Origin: Thermoplasmatales archaeon
Lineage (GTDB): Archaea > Thermoplasmatota > Thermoplasmata > Thermoplasmatales > Thermoplasmataceae
DNA: 64,000 nt
Assembly: GCA_016806715.1 (NCBI GenBank)
Contig: CP060531.1
Span: 496,001-560,000 of the forward strand
Reading direction: 5' to 3'
Shown: positions 8,223-17,487 of the stretch, piece by piece
Layout of the letters: each line of letters begins with the position of its first letter
Position numbering within the stretch: the first letter of the stretch is position 1
Made by a program: the position numbers and the translations under genes
The notes under the pieces: model-generated
The model's input: only the letters and a program-made list of their open reading frames with translations
Database searches by the model: none
Told to the model about the DNA's origin: nothing

Positions 8223-9197
8223 ATGTCATTGTTTTTTGACGAATATCCCAGGCAAACCCTGATTCCGGATCCAAAAACCATGGTCATCGACCGGTTGCTT
8301 CCTGGCATTGATGAATTGCTTGCCCGTTCATGGAGATATTTTACTGTCGCCAAAATAGGCTGGGGGCTGCCACTCCTGATTGAGAATCAACAGCTCAGGG
8401 ACAGGGTAAAAGTATACCGGGATAAGGGCATAGATGTCTCTAATGGGGGTACACTACTCGAACTTGCATCTTCCAAGAACAAGGTTGGCATAGTGCTTGA
8501 TCACCTGCTTCAATCCGGATTCTCTACCATAGAGATGAGCGAAGGTGTAATAGATATCTCGAAAAAGGAAAAGAAAACCATTGCTGAGTTTGCACGGCAG
8601 AACTCAATGAAGCTGCATATTGAGGTTGGAAGGAAGAATGTTGGAAACCAGCTTTCGCTTGAGGAGACAATTGACAGGGTCAACTCTGCGCTTGATTTTG
8701 ACCCGGACGTTGTGATAATTGAGGGCAGGGAAACTGGCAAGAGTGTGGAGATATATGACAGCGAGGGCCACATAAAGTGGGATTGGGTTTCGAGGATAAT
8801 GGAGACATTTGATTCTTCAAAGATAATGTTCGAAGCACCCCTCGAGGAGCAGCAGGCACAGCTGATCACGAGGATCGGGCCATCTGTAAATCTTGGAAAC
8901 ATATCACTGCATAGCGTTTTACCACTTCAGAGCCAGAGAATGGGTTTCAGGGGAGATACATTTGGAGGGCACGTGAGCCCGGAAATAATAACAGGGAGTC
9001 CTGCGGCCAAATTCGTATATCACATCATAGCTTCGCACATGTCCATTGACCAGGGTCAGATCAGCAGGATCTCAGGGCTTAGCAGGAGAACCGTGCAGAT
9101 AGCCATAGATTCATTGACCTCGCAAGAAGTCATAAAAGTTGCAAATGATCCAAGGGATATGCGCCATCACATCTATTCGGTGGAGAGAATTTCCTGA
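8223..9197 (+). CDS. Phosphosulfolactate synthase (ComA)-like protein fused to a winged-helix domain
   Basis: 324 residues. Residues 1 to about 250 match the ComA TIM-barrel family: KIGWG, NGGTLLE, EMSEG, EVGRKNVG, VIIEGRETGK, FEAPLEEQQ, SVNLGNI and FRGDTFGG. ComA condenses sulfite with phosphoenolpyruvate, the first step of coenzyme M synthesis in methanogens. The last ~65 residues form a winged helix-turn-helix (IDQGQISRISGLSRRTVQIA, then a wing ending in HHIYSVE). The gene is divergent from the sulfite-producing sat-cysH operon, and palindromic sites lie between them. It could be an enzyme, a sulfite/PEP-sensing regulator, or both. The frame is open further upstream (to 7986), but ATG 8223 is where ComA similarity begins and where the promoter fits. 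Confidence 0.85.
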   Translation: MSLFFDEYPRQTLIPDPKTMVIDRLLPGIDELLARSWRYFTVAKIGWGLPLLIENQQLRDRVKVYRDKGIDVSNGGTLLELASSKNKVGIVLDHLLQSGFSTIEMSEGVIDISKKEKKTIAEFARQNSMKLHIEVGRKNVGNQLSLEETIDRVNSALDFDPDVVIIEGRETGKSVEIYDSEGHIKWDWVSRIMETFDSSKIMFEAPLEEQQAQLITRIGPSVNLGNISLHSVLPLQSQRMGFRGDTFGGHVSPEIITGSPAAKFVYHIIASHMSIDQGQISRISGLSRRTVQIAIDSLTSQEVIKVANDPRDMRHHIYSVERIS

Positions 9198-9399
9198 AGG
9201 AAATTGAAGTGAGATCAAATGAAAAATAAAGTAGAGGATAGACGCCCTTAATTTTGGGGGGAGTGTATTATTCCCAGAACAGACAATACCCAGGATACAA
9301 AACGAAAACGCCATTCTGGTTCCTAATTACCAAATAGTATCATAATTTTGGCAATCGGTACCCAAAAGTGATAAAAACTGGTAATAAATTACCATTCAA

Positions 9400-10723
9400 T
9401 GGAGTTTAGTGCAATAATCCTGCAGAACCCATGGTGGAAAACTCTCTCTCAATCAATGAGGACAGAAAGGTAAGAACTGCACTGTAATCGACTCCCCATT
9501 ACATTTACCCATACAGGGATGAGAACCTGCCCATAATTGGCCCTAGGCAGGCGGGAAAACAACAATTGTCAAGCTTGGAATAAGGGACCTGATCATAAAC
9601 AAAAGGGTAGATCCGAAGAATATAATCTTCCTGTCATGCGACTTTGTCGACAATAAAGACGATCTACTTCAGGCTCTTTTCCTGTTTGAGGAACAATCTG
9701 ACAAGAAGTCCATGAGATACATATTTCTGGATGAAATCAGTTTCGTCAAGGACTGGAACGCACTCGTCCTTGGGCTTTTCAATTCCGGTTTTCTTGAAAA
9801 TAAGAGAAACTATCTGACCGGGTCATCATCCACTTCCCTGCTGAAGAAAACTTTCCCGGGAAGGGAAATTACGAGAAGGGTATTCACCCCGCTTCAGTTT
9901 CGGGAATATTTCAACACGTTCTATGAAAAGATTCCATTGGAGTTCGAAAATGTGAATTTAGAAGACATTCGATCGACCTACGAGAAGAGCCTGAGGCTGA
10001 TGCCTTACATCAGTGACCTCAACATTGCCCTATTGTCATACGTTATGGCCGGGGGGGCTGCTGGCTCCGTCTTACAGCTTTAAATTTTCAGGGCATGATC
10101 CCTTGGACAGTCTGTTTGAAACCTATAGGGACGCCAGCATTAGTGACATAGCAAAACTGGAAAGAAGCCAAAAATCCTTCAGGGAAATCCTGAATGTCCT
10201 TGTCACCAGTTATACTACCAGACTTTCTGCGAACTCCATAGCAAGTAAGACTTCAGTCGGATCACATTAGACTGTTGAATCGTACCTGGAACTCATGGAG
10301 CAATTATTTCTCATTAAGATCGTTTACTTCAGCAGGGATGGAAAAGTATCACCGAGAAGCAACATGAAGGTCTACTTCCTGGACCCTTTCATATATCGCA
10401 TACTGAAATTGTACTCTACTGGAATTTCCGAATACGGCGAGAACGAGGTCTCGAAAATTATAGAGGGAATTGTAGGCACACACCTTGCAAATCTGGGAAA
10501 GGAAATTTATTACCAGCACACAAAAAGTGGAAAGGAAGTTGCTTTCCTCATAAACAATATATGCGTTGAAGTAAAGTGGGGAAACAGAGATACGAGAGAG
10601 TTGTTCTGCGAAAAAGGCTATCTACTAACGCGTGATGCAATTCCTGAGATCACAGGAGAAAGAGCGTCTATTCCAGTATCAATTTTCCTGTACACGAACA
10701 GTGCTGTGAACCCACTGAGTTAG
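9400..10723 (+). pseudogene. Broken AAA-type ATPase with DUF4143-like C-terminus
   Basis: Pieces in different frames add up to one ATPase. They are a degraded Walker A (IGPRQAGK near 9540, followed by a frameshift into TTIVKLG), a Walker B-like YIFLDEISFVKDW (about 9720), a sensor-like LTGSSSTSLL, and a C-terminal nuclease-fold part (TKSGKEVAFLINN, VEVKWG). Lesions: a TAA near 9470, a shift near 9556, a shift at the G7 run near 10050, and an in-frame TAG at 10268-10270. An intact relative is at 39463-40734. These ATPases are frequent, often solitary archaeal genes of uncertain function. Confidence 0.75.
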
Positions 10724-10751
10724 GGAAATTGGATTCTCCCGAGAACTATAA

Positions 10752-11429
10752 CTAAATATGCACACGCATATTTTTGGTATAGTGGTTTAGGCATTTGCCA
10801 TTTAGCCTTTTCAGGTCAATCATGTCACCAATGCTGTGAACTGCATATGCTTTGTTGATGTACCACATTTTTAACCCAGAGGATTTAGCTAATGACTGTG
10901 AGGTTCGAATTATGCTGTCATAAATTTCAACAGCAGAATTATTAGAATCCCTTCCGTAGAACTCTCTTACTGGTGAATCTAAGACCATGAAATTATCCTC
11001 ATCATTGGCAAACAATATTGCGGTAAGCAGGAATACCGACTGCCCGTTGAAATGGTTTTTGCTTCCAGAACTACTAAAGGTAGTGAGGTACTCTTTGACT
11101 TCACCGACATTTCCCTTCGATCGTAAAAGAGTAATAACGTTTTCATAAAGGATTCCGATGTTTGCTTCTATATCCGGTTTGTGTCTAGCCAGGCCACTCC
11201 AACTGCCGTTTCCACTCTCTGGAAGAAAATCATGAATGTAAGATGCAAAGCCATTCTCACCAACCTGCTTAAGGTTTGTGAGACTGAATTTATTCTTCCA
11301 GCCAGAAAAGATGCCATATGAACAATCGAGATAGTCCTTTGTGTTCATGCTGTCTTTTGAAAGTATCTTTCCAGACACTATGTCTCTCACACGCTCCAAG
11401 AGTGAATTGAAACTAACTGAATTCGGCAT
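10752..11429 (-). CDS. Hypothetical protein, no recognised family
   Basis: A protein of about 225 residues with no motif that I recognise; it appears soluble, with no signal peptide or membrane segment. The open frame continues to 11477, but a TATA box (GTGTTATAAT, 11451-11460) sits inside that extension and lies 26 nt from the ATG at 11429. That makes MPNSVSFNSL the likely N-terminus. It is transcribed alone, convergent with the broken ATPase, in a region rich in orphan genes. Possibly accessory or of mobile origin. Confidence 0.55.
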   Translation of the reverse strand: MPNSVSFNSLLERVRDIVSGKILSKDSMNTKDYLDCSYGIFSGWKNKFSLTNLKQVGENGFASYIHDFLPESGNGSWSGLARHKPDIEANIGILYENVITLLRSKGNVGEVKEYLTTFSSSGSKNHFNGQSVFLLTAILFANDEDNFMVLDSPVREFYGRDSNNSAVEIYDSIIRTSQSLAKSSGLKMWYINKAYAVHSIGDMIDLKRLNGKCLNHYTKNMRVHI

Positions 11430-11450
11430 TACATATAGATTAACAATTGG

Positions 11451-11460
11451 ATTATAACAC
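11451..11460 (-). promoter_or_regulatory. TATA box of the 225-residue orphan gene
   Basis: GTGTTATAAT on the minus strand, 26 nt from the ATG at 11429. It supports the shorter start and a leaderless mRNA. Confidence 0.5.
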
Positions 11461-11737
11461 TTTCCTTGTAAAGTCAAGTTAAAGGGTACACAAGATGGCG
11501 TTTAACGCACCAATGGTGGAACTGTGTGATTTTCGCATTGTGAATGGGGCTTCCGGGTCCGTGTTTCGCCAGAAAGCAACTTGAGTTTCTAGAGCGTCCA
11601 ATTATTTGTCGCATTTTCTATTTCATCGACTTTTTGAGAGTCACAATCCGCGTCGTCAGATATCATGTAAAGGTCAGGTAATGATACTTGGTAAGCCCGA
11701 ACCGTAATGGCTATGGCACAAATAACCGCCTGATTTA

Positions 11738-12400
11738 TCACGGTAATATGTCTACTGTAAACATTATGGAAATAGGTAATGCATTCCAATAGGTTCGATA
11801 TGGTCCAGAGTAAACAAAGGGATTGATCGTGAAGTTAAGCCAGTAATGATGCACTCCATAAAGGCCTGTAAAATTGTAAAATGTTATGGAAGGACTGCCC
11901 AATTGATACCCGCTGGATTCCGTCACCAGTTTGCCGTTAGTATACGTGATTCCATTAGGAAAATATCCAGACACGGACAAAGGTGTCACAATAAATGGTG
12001 TATCAAAATTGAGAGAAAAGTTCGTTACGAAGAATGAGAAACCCGAATCGGTGTTTGGCAAAGAGACGTTGTCGTAAGTTACTTCGGCATACATGTCGCT
12101 ATAGGTTATGCCTAGAAACCACCGTGGCAATGTAAGATTACTCATGTCGTACAGTCCTCCGGGGAAGAGAAAGTAAAAAGATGAAGAATCAGAACCCGAT
12201 CTGGCTGTGATTGTGTAGTTACTGGTCCCCGGATCGTATGAAAAGTTTTCGCCAACAGTCCTGGAATCGACGCCAAAAACCTCTTTCATCGGAGAAGGTT
12301 CGTTCATTTCAGATGCGACTTCATAGGATATAATGTATGAGATGAAGCCAAAAACTATGATTAATGATATGATAATTCCCCACATTTTTTTCCTGTTCAT
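11738..12400 (-). CDS. Membrane-anchored extracytoplasmic protein, unknown function
   Basis: A 220-residue protein with one N-terminal hydrophobic anchor (about residues 8-28, IIISLIIVFGFISYIISY) and a polar, Asn/Thr/Ser/Tyr-rich remainder with many potential N-glycosylation sequons. This is the style of archaeal exported proteins. No domain is recognised. It follows the similarly built 201-residue protein gene on the same strand (gap about 40 bp), so the two may form an operon. The last residues may be changed by a frameshift, since short open reading continues downstream in another frame. Confidence 0.6.
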   Translation of the reverse strand: MNRKKMWGIIISLIIVFGFISYIISYEVASEMNEPSPMKEVFGVDSRTVGENFSYDPGTSNYTITARSGSDSSSFYFLFPGGLYDMSNLTLPRWFLGITYSDMYAEVTYDNVSLPNTDSGFSFFVTNFSLNFDTPFIVTPLSVSGYFPNGITYTNGKLVTESSGYQLGSPSITFYNFTGLYGVHHYWLNFTINPFVYSGPYRTYWNALPISIMFTVDILP

Positions 12401-12438
12401 TTTTCACACGATCCTAGGGCCCTGTATCATTGTATAGT

Positions 12439-13044
12439 CTAATCAGGTGGTTGAAAGTAATGGTGTTGCCCGAAACAATGCCCCCCCCCATTCAGCACTT
12501 CAGGGGTAAAGGTAAACGAAAATATGAAAGGTGATATTACCGGCCACAACGTCCCGTACGAAATCATTGAGTATTCAAAGAACAGCGCTTTCTCGTGGTC
12601 TATGCCAACATTTGAGTAGATGGCACTTCCTCTCAATTGAAAAGTGAGGGCACCAGAGGTGAGGTTGTAATATTGTTTATCCATATTCATGAACACAGAA
12701 TCGACCGAAATGCTGAATCCACTCGAAGATGTTCCCAAATGTTGCATTATATTAAAGAATACGATCTCCACATCCGGCACGTAGCTTTTCAAAAGATATG
12801 AATCATTAGGAACAACAGCAACATAGGCGAGTTCAGCGCTAGAGCCTCCAAATGAAACGTTGAAAAAGCCTGATGCAGCAGGATATGAGTTGTTCTGGTA
12901 AAATTCATACAGAGGCAATCCCGAGGGTTGAATAAGAGTGATATTACTCGGTTCTGTCTGGCTCGACAGGACGTCAACTGTGATTCCCGCACCGATGATC
13001 ACGACAGCTGTTATTATTGCAATAATTATTCTGCGTTGCAACAT
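12439..13044 (-). CDS. Exported protein with N-terminal anchor; C-terminus set by a G9 tract
   Basis: 201 residues: an N-terminal transmembrane segment or uncleaved signal (residues 5-25), then a beta-rich, sequon-containing domain. The end of the reading frame passes through nine G on the minus strand (12481-12489). With nine G it ends HCFGQHHYFQPPD. With eight or eleven it would continue as GIVSGNTITFNHLIRLYNDTG and stop at 12414-12416, which looks more like a native exported protein. Function unknown; paired with the following anchored protein gene. Confidence 0.6.
   Translation of the reverse strand: MLQRRIIIAIITAVVIIGAGITVDVLSSQTEPSNITLIQPSGLPLYEFYQNNSYPAASGFFNVSFGGSSAELAYVAVVPNDSYLLKSYVPDVEIVFFNIMQHLGTSSSGFSISVDSVFMNMDKQYYNLTSGALTFQLRGSAIYSNVGIDHEKALFFEYSMISYGTLWPVISPFIFSFTFTPEVLNGGGHCFGQHHYFQPPD
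12481..12489. repeat. C9/G9 homopolymer inside a coding region
   Basis: Nine C on the plus strand (nine G in the sense of the 12439-13044 gene) near the 3' end of the gene. A tract of this length is prone to slippage and decides between two C-termini. Confidence 0.8.
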
Positions 13045-13232
13045 TTGTAACTCCTGTGTAGAATAAAAAGCCTTCCATTTTGAAGGAATTGAGCGCTATG
13101 AAGTGATTAACCTATATTCTTCTGCGTTTTGCGTTTGCACAATCCGGGATGCGATGGGAATATCAATTTGTCTGGTGTCGGATAGTTGTAAGCTATCTTA
13201 CTTGAATTGTAAAATTGAAAAAGCATATTTCG

Positions 13233-13871
13233 TCAGAAAACCAAAAGTTTGCTATTGGGTTCCCTATCAACCTTATTCTTTTCGCTACTGTGGTTATGCT
13301 TGACCGGCGGATAATGAATGTGGAATATTCGGTTGCTCCCGACCTTTTCATATAATCTTAGAGATAGCCATGAATCGATTATATCCCATCTTTCTAGGTC
13401 ATACAATTTAGGGAAATCTACAAGTTTCTGTGCCTTCAATCCTATCTTGGTCAGTCCAAATCCTGATAGACCACAGTATTCAGGTTTAGTTTCTATCCCG
13501 ACTCTGTCAATGTATTCCGAACCGTCAAAGGTCTTCCAGTTGTCTGGTTTTGAGCGGTCAGTAAAGTTAAAGATAGAATATGTGTCAACCCTGTCACTCT
13601 TCACCAGGTATGGAAAACAGCATAAGCTTTCGTGACATGAAATAAGGCACCGGATATGCCAGGGAGATGCAACTATGTCCTGCTCAATTAACACAAGATC
13701 GTGGCCCAATCCCCAATAGTCTCTTATGGTGTCCGCATAATCGTTTACTCCAAGGGCATGGACGTGTTCAACGCTGTATACAGAATCTATCTGTTCAAAT
13801 GCTTCCCAAGTCTCTTTCTGCTCTTCATTTCTAATATCGGAATACACGTGGAGTATTTTCTCTGAAGTCAA
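13233..13871 (-). CDS. Hypothetical protein, possibly nucleotide-sugar transferase-like
   Basis: 212 residues, starting at a TTG (13869-13871) with a TATA box (TTTTATAGTATCCC on the minus strand, 13893-13906) about 30 nt upstream. It appears soluble. The segment HDLVLIEQDIVASPWHI places an acidic pair after a hydrophobic strand, reminiscent of the acidic metal site of GT-A glycosyltransferases; a conserved-looking GLSGFGLTKIG follows. The neighbourhood becomes a glycosylation island downstream, which fits weakly. No confident family assignment. Confidence 0.5.
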   Translation of the reverse strand: MTSEKILHVYSDIRNEEQKETWEAFEQIDSVYSVEHVHALGVNDYADTIRDYWGLGHDLVLIEQDIVASPWHIRCLISCHESLCCFPYLVKSDRVDTYSIFNFTDRSKPDNWKTFDGSEYIDRVGIETKPEYCGLSGFGLTKIGLKAQKLVDFPKLYDLERWDIIDSWLSLRLYEKVGSNRIFHIHYPPVKHNHSSEKNKVDREPNSKLLVF

Positions 13872-13937
13872 ATTCCAGCAAAAAAATAACGAGGGATACT
13901 ATAAAAATGTTAGCAAGGAAACAATTGTGTTGCATAG

Positions 13938-14393
13938 CTACCCATATGTCTTTGTTTTTTCCCTCATCATGTTGTAATAGAGCTCCTTCAGTCCCACTTC
14001 CTGGATCATATAATCCGTTCTTCTTGCCCTTATTATCTCGCCCATTACTCTCTTCAGGCCTGAGAAGTATATCTCCACAGTCCATCTTTTTCAATATTCA
14101 TGAACGCGCTTCCATTCCTCTTCCCCCAATCTTCCTGATATCCCTTGCTGTCTTTCCCTCAGGGGGGATGTTCTTGATAATGCGCTGAAGTTCTTTATCA
14201 GGGGAATAATGGCTTCAGTGCTACAATTCCTCAAAATATTGAATATCTTCCTGGAATCTTATGCCTTGTCTGCAAATACCCTCTGTTCTGATCCAGTGAT
14301 CAGCCTGGTGATCTGAGTGACATCATGGCTGTTATCCATTGAGATGGAGATGCGTGAAACATTTCCGACTCTTGATCTATTGGGTAAGATTAT
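13938..14393 (-). pseudogene. C-terminal relic of an IS4/IS5-type DDE transposase
   Basis: Minus-strand pieces read DNSHDVTQITRL, DSRKIFNILRNC, EAIIPLIKNFS, EEEWKRVHEY and then KRWTVEIYFSGLKRVMGE. The last contains the conserved Y-x-R/K-x2-VE-x2-F-x2-LKR region with the catalytic Glu of DDE_Tnp_1 transposases. The frame is interrupted by stops (after FADKA and after VHEY) and by shifts. Only the C-terminal half remains, and no terminal repeats were found. Confidence 0.65.
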
Positions 14394-15090
14394 GTATTCA
14401 GTGGTATTTTATATTATAACATTTTTGTTTTTAAGCTTATACTCTATTTTTCACATCCTTAAGGGCAGCAGCTGTGGACAAAGATAGTCTGCATGACTAA
14501 CAACTCACATCAATTTTTTCTGAATTTCTTATAGCAATTTCTGCCCTATAGTTTTGTCGAATTGCAGATAGCCTAAATCAATCCGCTAATCATACCCATA
14601 GCATTTATGGTCGGAGCTCCATGCTATTGTGTTGACTTTTCTCGAAAGGGAATGGAACTCTAAAGTCCAAGCATACGCACAGATATACTCATTAACAATT
14701 CAAATCTAATCGAAATTATTCCCTTAGTTTATGAGGGGCAATGGAGACAGGTTCACCAGTATAAAATTCACAGGTGTATTAAGCATGGGAGATGTGTTCG
14801 TTCATGAATAGGGGAGAGGAGTGTTGGGGAAATTACGAATTCTACATGCAGCCCTTCTCTAAAAGGATCAGGTTATTAATGGAAAGCAAGTTGTTTCAGG
14901 ATACTTTCATGGAAGGATTTCATAAGAGTAAATACTTAAACATAGGTATGGTGGAATATTTACCGTTGAATTCTTTGATTAAGTTGTTAGCAGCTTAAAG
15001 TCTATGGCTTAAATCTAGAGTCTGTATATTCAAAAGAACAAGAGGCTAGAAAGGTTTAAATGAAATATTCATATAACAGAATACTAATTT
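14394..15090. other. Intergenic stretch without a convincing gene
   Basis: About 700 bp. It contains T-rich runs near 14400-14450 and a 68-codon open frame on the plus strand (14792-14998, ending EYLPLNSLIKLLAA). That frame looks like a fragment, but I recognise no family. A TATA-like TTTAAATG at 15054-15061 probably serves the following glycosyltransferase. Confidence 0.4.
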
Positions 15091-15897
15091 ATGCTGATTG
15101 AGACCATGGAACATGTCCAGACGAATCTGGTTGACCCCTTATTAATGAAGAAGTTTTCCATAATAATACCTGCTTACAATGAGGATAAGCGGATCACTCC
15201 AGTGCTGAATTCCGTGGTTGAATTCATATCTTCCAATTTGCTGCCATGGCAAGTCATCGTTTCAATCGACGGTGAGGACGGTACAGAGGCAATTGTTAGA
15301 AAATATTCAATATTATACCCATTTATTCAGCTTCAAAAAGCTGATGGTAGGAATGGCAAGGGGGGAGCCATCAAGCGCTCACTCTATTATCAATCAGATT
15401 ATACTATCCTGATGGATGCCGATAATAGTGTATCTTTTGATTCTGTTGTTTCAGCCTTGCCATTGCTTAAGGATCACGATCTTGTTATACTCTCAAGATA
15501 CAATACCAGGGAGAACAGGATACCTGTTATAAGAAGATTCCTAAGTTGGGGATTTAGCACACTATCCAGTTTATTGCTCGGGATAAAGGTAAGAGACAAA
15601 CAGAGCGGGTACAAGATATTCAGGACTGAACTATTTTTGAATTCAATAAGAAATCTATCGGTAACTAATGCCTTCTTTGATGCAGGTGTACTATATTACG
15701 TCAAGAAGCTGGGTGGTAAAGTTATTGAGGTCCCAGTTAAATACAATCATGATAACGGAAGCACATTCACACCTGCTCTTCTCACAATCGGAATGGGAGT
15801 ATCGCTGTTCGCATTCGCTGCTGTGCATTCTAGATTCGCTCGTTTTATCCCCGTAGTTTTGAAAGAATTGTATTACCAGAAGTTTAAGTGGATATAG
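15091..15897 (+). CDS. Glycosyltransferase family 2 (dolichyl-phosphate sugar synthase type)
   Basis: 268 residues. The GT-A domain begins FSIIIPAYNEDKRI, with SIDGEDGT and the metal-binding DAD in LMDADNS, then DKQSGYKIFR and EVPVKYNHDNGS as in dolichyl-phosphate glucose/mannose synthase-like enzymes. Such enzymes move a sugar from a nucleotide donor to polyprenyl phosphate at the inner membrane face, supplying N-glycosylation or S-layer sugar assembly. The C-terminus has a modest hydrophobic patch but no clear multi-spanning domain. First gene of the glycosylation island. The ATG at 15091 is chosen; an in-frame ATG 18 codons on is an alternative. Confidence 0.88.
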   Translation: MLIETMEHVQTNLVDPLLMKKFSIIIPAYNEDKRITPVLNSVVEFISSNLLPWQVIVSIDGEDGTEAIVRKYSILYPFIQLQKADGRNGKGGAIKRSLYYQSDYTILMDADNSVSFDSVVSALPLLKDHDLVILSRYNTRENRIPVIRRFLSWGFSTLSSLLLGIKVRDKQSGYKIFRTELFLNSIRNLSVTNAFFDAGVLYYVKKLGGKVIEVPVKYNHDNGSTFTPALLTIGMGVSLFAFAAVHSRFARFIPVVLKELYYQKFKWI

Positions 15898-16120
15898 AAT
15901 CATGCCAAATCTAGTTCATTCGTTTGCCAGCTTCACATTTTGCCTTCGCCTTTTCTTGTCGAGGCGAAATCTGTTTGCCTTAGATACAAGTATGTAGTCG
16001 CTACCCCTAGTTAGAAGATTTAGAACGACCAGTTATTAAAAAATTAAGCATTAAGATGGCACGAATCATGCTATTTTGCTTGTAAGAATCCGTTTTCTAA
16101 ACACAAGAACTGAACAATTC

Positions 16121-17393
16121 CATAGCGTCCCGAAAGTTGTGTATTTATAAAGGATACCTCTCCTGGAACATCTCTCTTATCTCATCCATGCATTTATAAT
16201 ATCACCTCAATGTTCTCAGAGACCATCTCTCGTTGATCTCCGCAACTCTCAGATAGATTATCTTCATTGCACTCTCCTCTGTCGGGAGAGAGTCAATGAT
16301 CTTTATCCTCCTGCGTATTTCCTTGTTCATTCTTTCTATGAGATTGGTAGAGTGTTTCGATCTCCTGATTGATCCAGGGTATTCATAGTATTTCAGCAAT
16401 ATGGAAAGATTCTTCTCCATATTGTACACCGGCTTTGGATACTTCAAGGACCATTTATCCTTGAGCATATTGAACTGATCAAGGGCTTCCTCTCTTGATC
16501 TGGAGAGGAATACGCTCTTCAGACCGGAATCGATATCATTCCTCTCCTGCACCCTCACATGGGATTCAAAATTCCTGGATGCATGTACCGTCCACAACTG
16601 GAAATCAGCCCTTGGATACAATTGTTTGATCTCCTCCTCTATTCCCGGCAATCCGTCTGCTATGAATAATAGTGGTTCTTCAACACCTCTTTCATGCAGG
16701 CCCATGAGTACATTCCGGTAGGCGATATGGTTCTCAACAGGATTCATGTAGAATCCGAGTATCTCATAGTTCCCGGATTCCCTTATTCCCATTGCAAATA
16801 TCACGCACTCCTTCTGCACCGTATCCCTTCTGAGGGAGAAGAACATTGCATCCATGAATATTGCAATGTACCTCTTCTCCAATGGCCTTGTCAACCATTT
16901 CTGTATTTCAGGAACAGTGATGTCGGTGATCCGGGAGATTGTTGATTTGCTGTATTTATTGTGGAACAGTTCCTCAAGAATCTCAGCCATCTTTCTTGTG
17001 GATATGCCCTTTGAATACATCGATACAACAAGGCCGTCAATTCCAACATTCCTCTGATACCTGTCAAAAAGGGCGGTCTGGAACTCATTGTCCCGATCTC
17101 TGGGTACGCGGAGATCATCTATCTTTCCGTATCTGGTGCCAATGTCGCGTTCGTAATATCCGTTGCGCTGTCTGTTGTTTTGTTCAATAAAGGCCTGAAT
17201 TTCTCCCTTAAGGAGAGATTCCATGAACTCCTTCACTGTCGATCTCACAATTTCAGAAATTCTTTTATCCAGTTCTTCCATTGTTTATTGCCTCCTGGGT
17301 GGTTCCTGGAGGCATCCTTTCATTTTTCATGAAATTTCTCTCATGATCTAGGACTGGTCCTATTTTCTCTTACACAAAATTCGGGATACTATC
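16121..17393 (-). mobile_element. Complete IS256-family insertion sequence
   Basis: About 1.27 kb. Imperfect terminal inverted repeats: left end ATAGCGTCCCGAA(AG)TTGTGTA from 16122, and on the minus strand from 17392 ATAGTATCCCGAATTTTGTGTA. Flanks carry CAATTC at 16115-16120 and again at 17394-17399, a target duplication of at least 6 bp. The single transposase gene is intact, so the element may be active. It landed between two glycosyltransferase genes without breaking either. Confidence 0.8.
16202..17281 (-). CDS. IS256 (mutator-type) transposase
   Basis: 359 residues, family-typical length and uninterrupted. DDE residues are visible: Asp in IAIFMDAMFFS, Asp in LFIADGLPGIEEEI, and Glu in NLIERMNKEIRRR. 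The N-terminal region has the RNGYYERDIGTRYGKI stretch characteristic of mutator transposases. It catalyses excision and insertion of the surrounding element. Confidence 0.95.
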   Translation of the reverse strand: MEELDKRISEIVRSTVKEFMESLLKGEIQAFIEQNNRQRNGYYERDIGTRYGKIDDLRVPRDRDNEFQTALFDRYQRNVGIDGLVVSMYSKGISTRKMAEILEELFHNKYSKSTISRITDITVPEIQKWLTRPLEKRYIAIFMDAMFFSLRRDTVQKECVIFAMGIRESGNYEILGFYMNPVENHIAYRNVLMGLHERGVEEPLLFIADGLPGIEEEIKQLYPRADFQLWTVHASRNFESHVRVQERNDIDSGLKSVFLSRSREEALDQFNMLKDKWSLKYPKPVYNMEKNLSILLKYYEYPGSIRRSKHSTNLIERMNKEIRRRIKIIDSLPTEESAMKIIYLRVAEINERWSLRTLR

Positions 17394-17487
17394 CAATTCA
17401 AATCCATGACTACAGAGATTGTTAAAAATTAGGAATATTGAGCATTGCAGAATGTAAAAATTATTAGGCCCTTTCAAATCAATATAA

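Noticed and set aside
8510-8902. Minus-strand frame of 130 codons
   Set aside because: Antisense to the strongly conserved ComA-like core.
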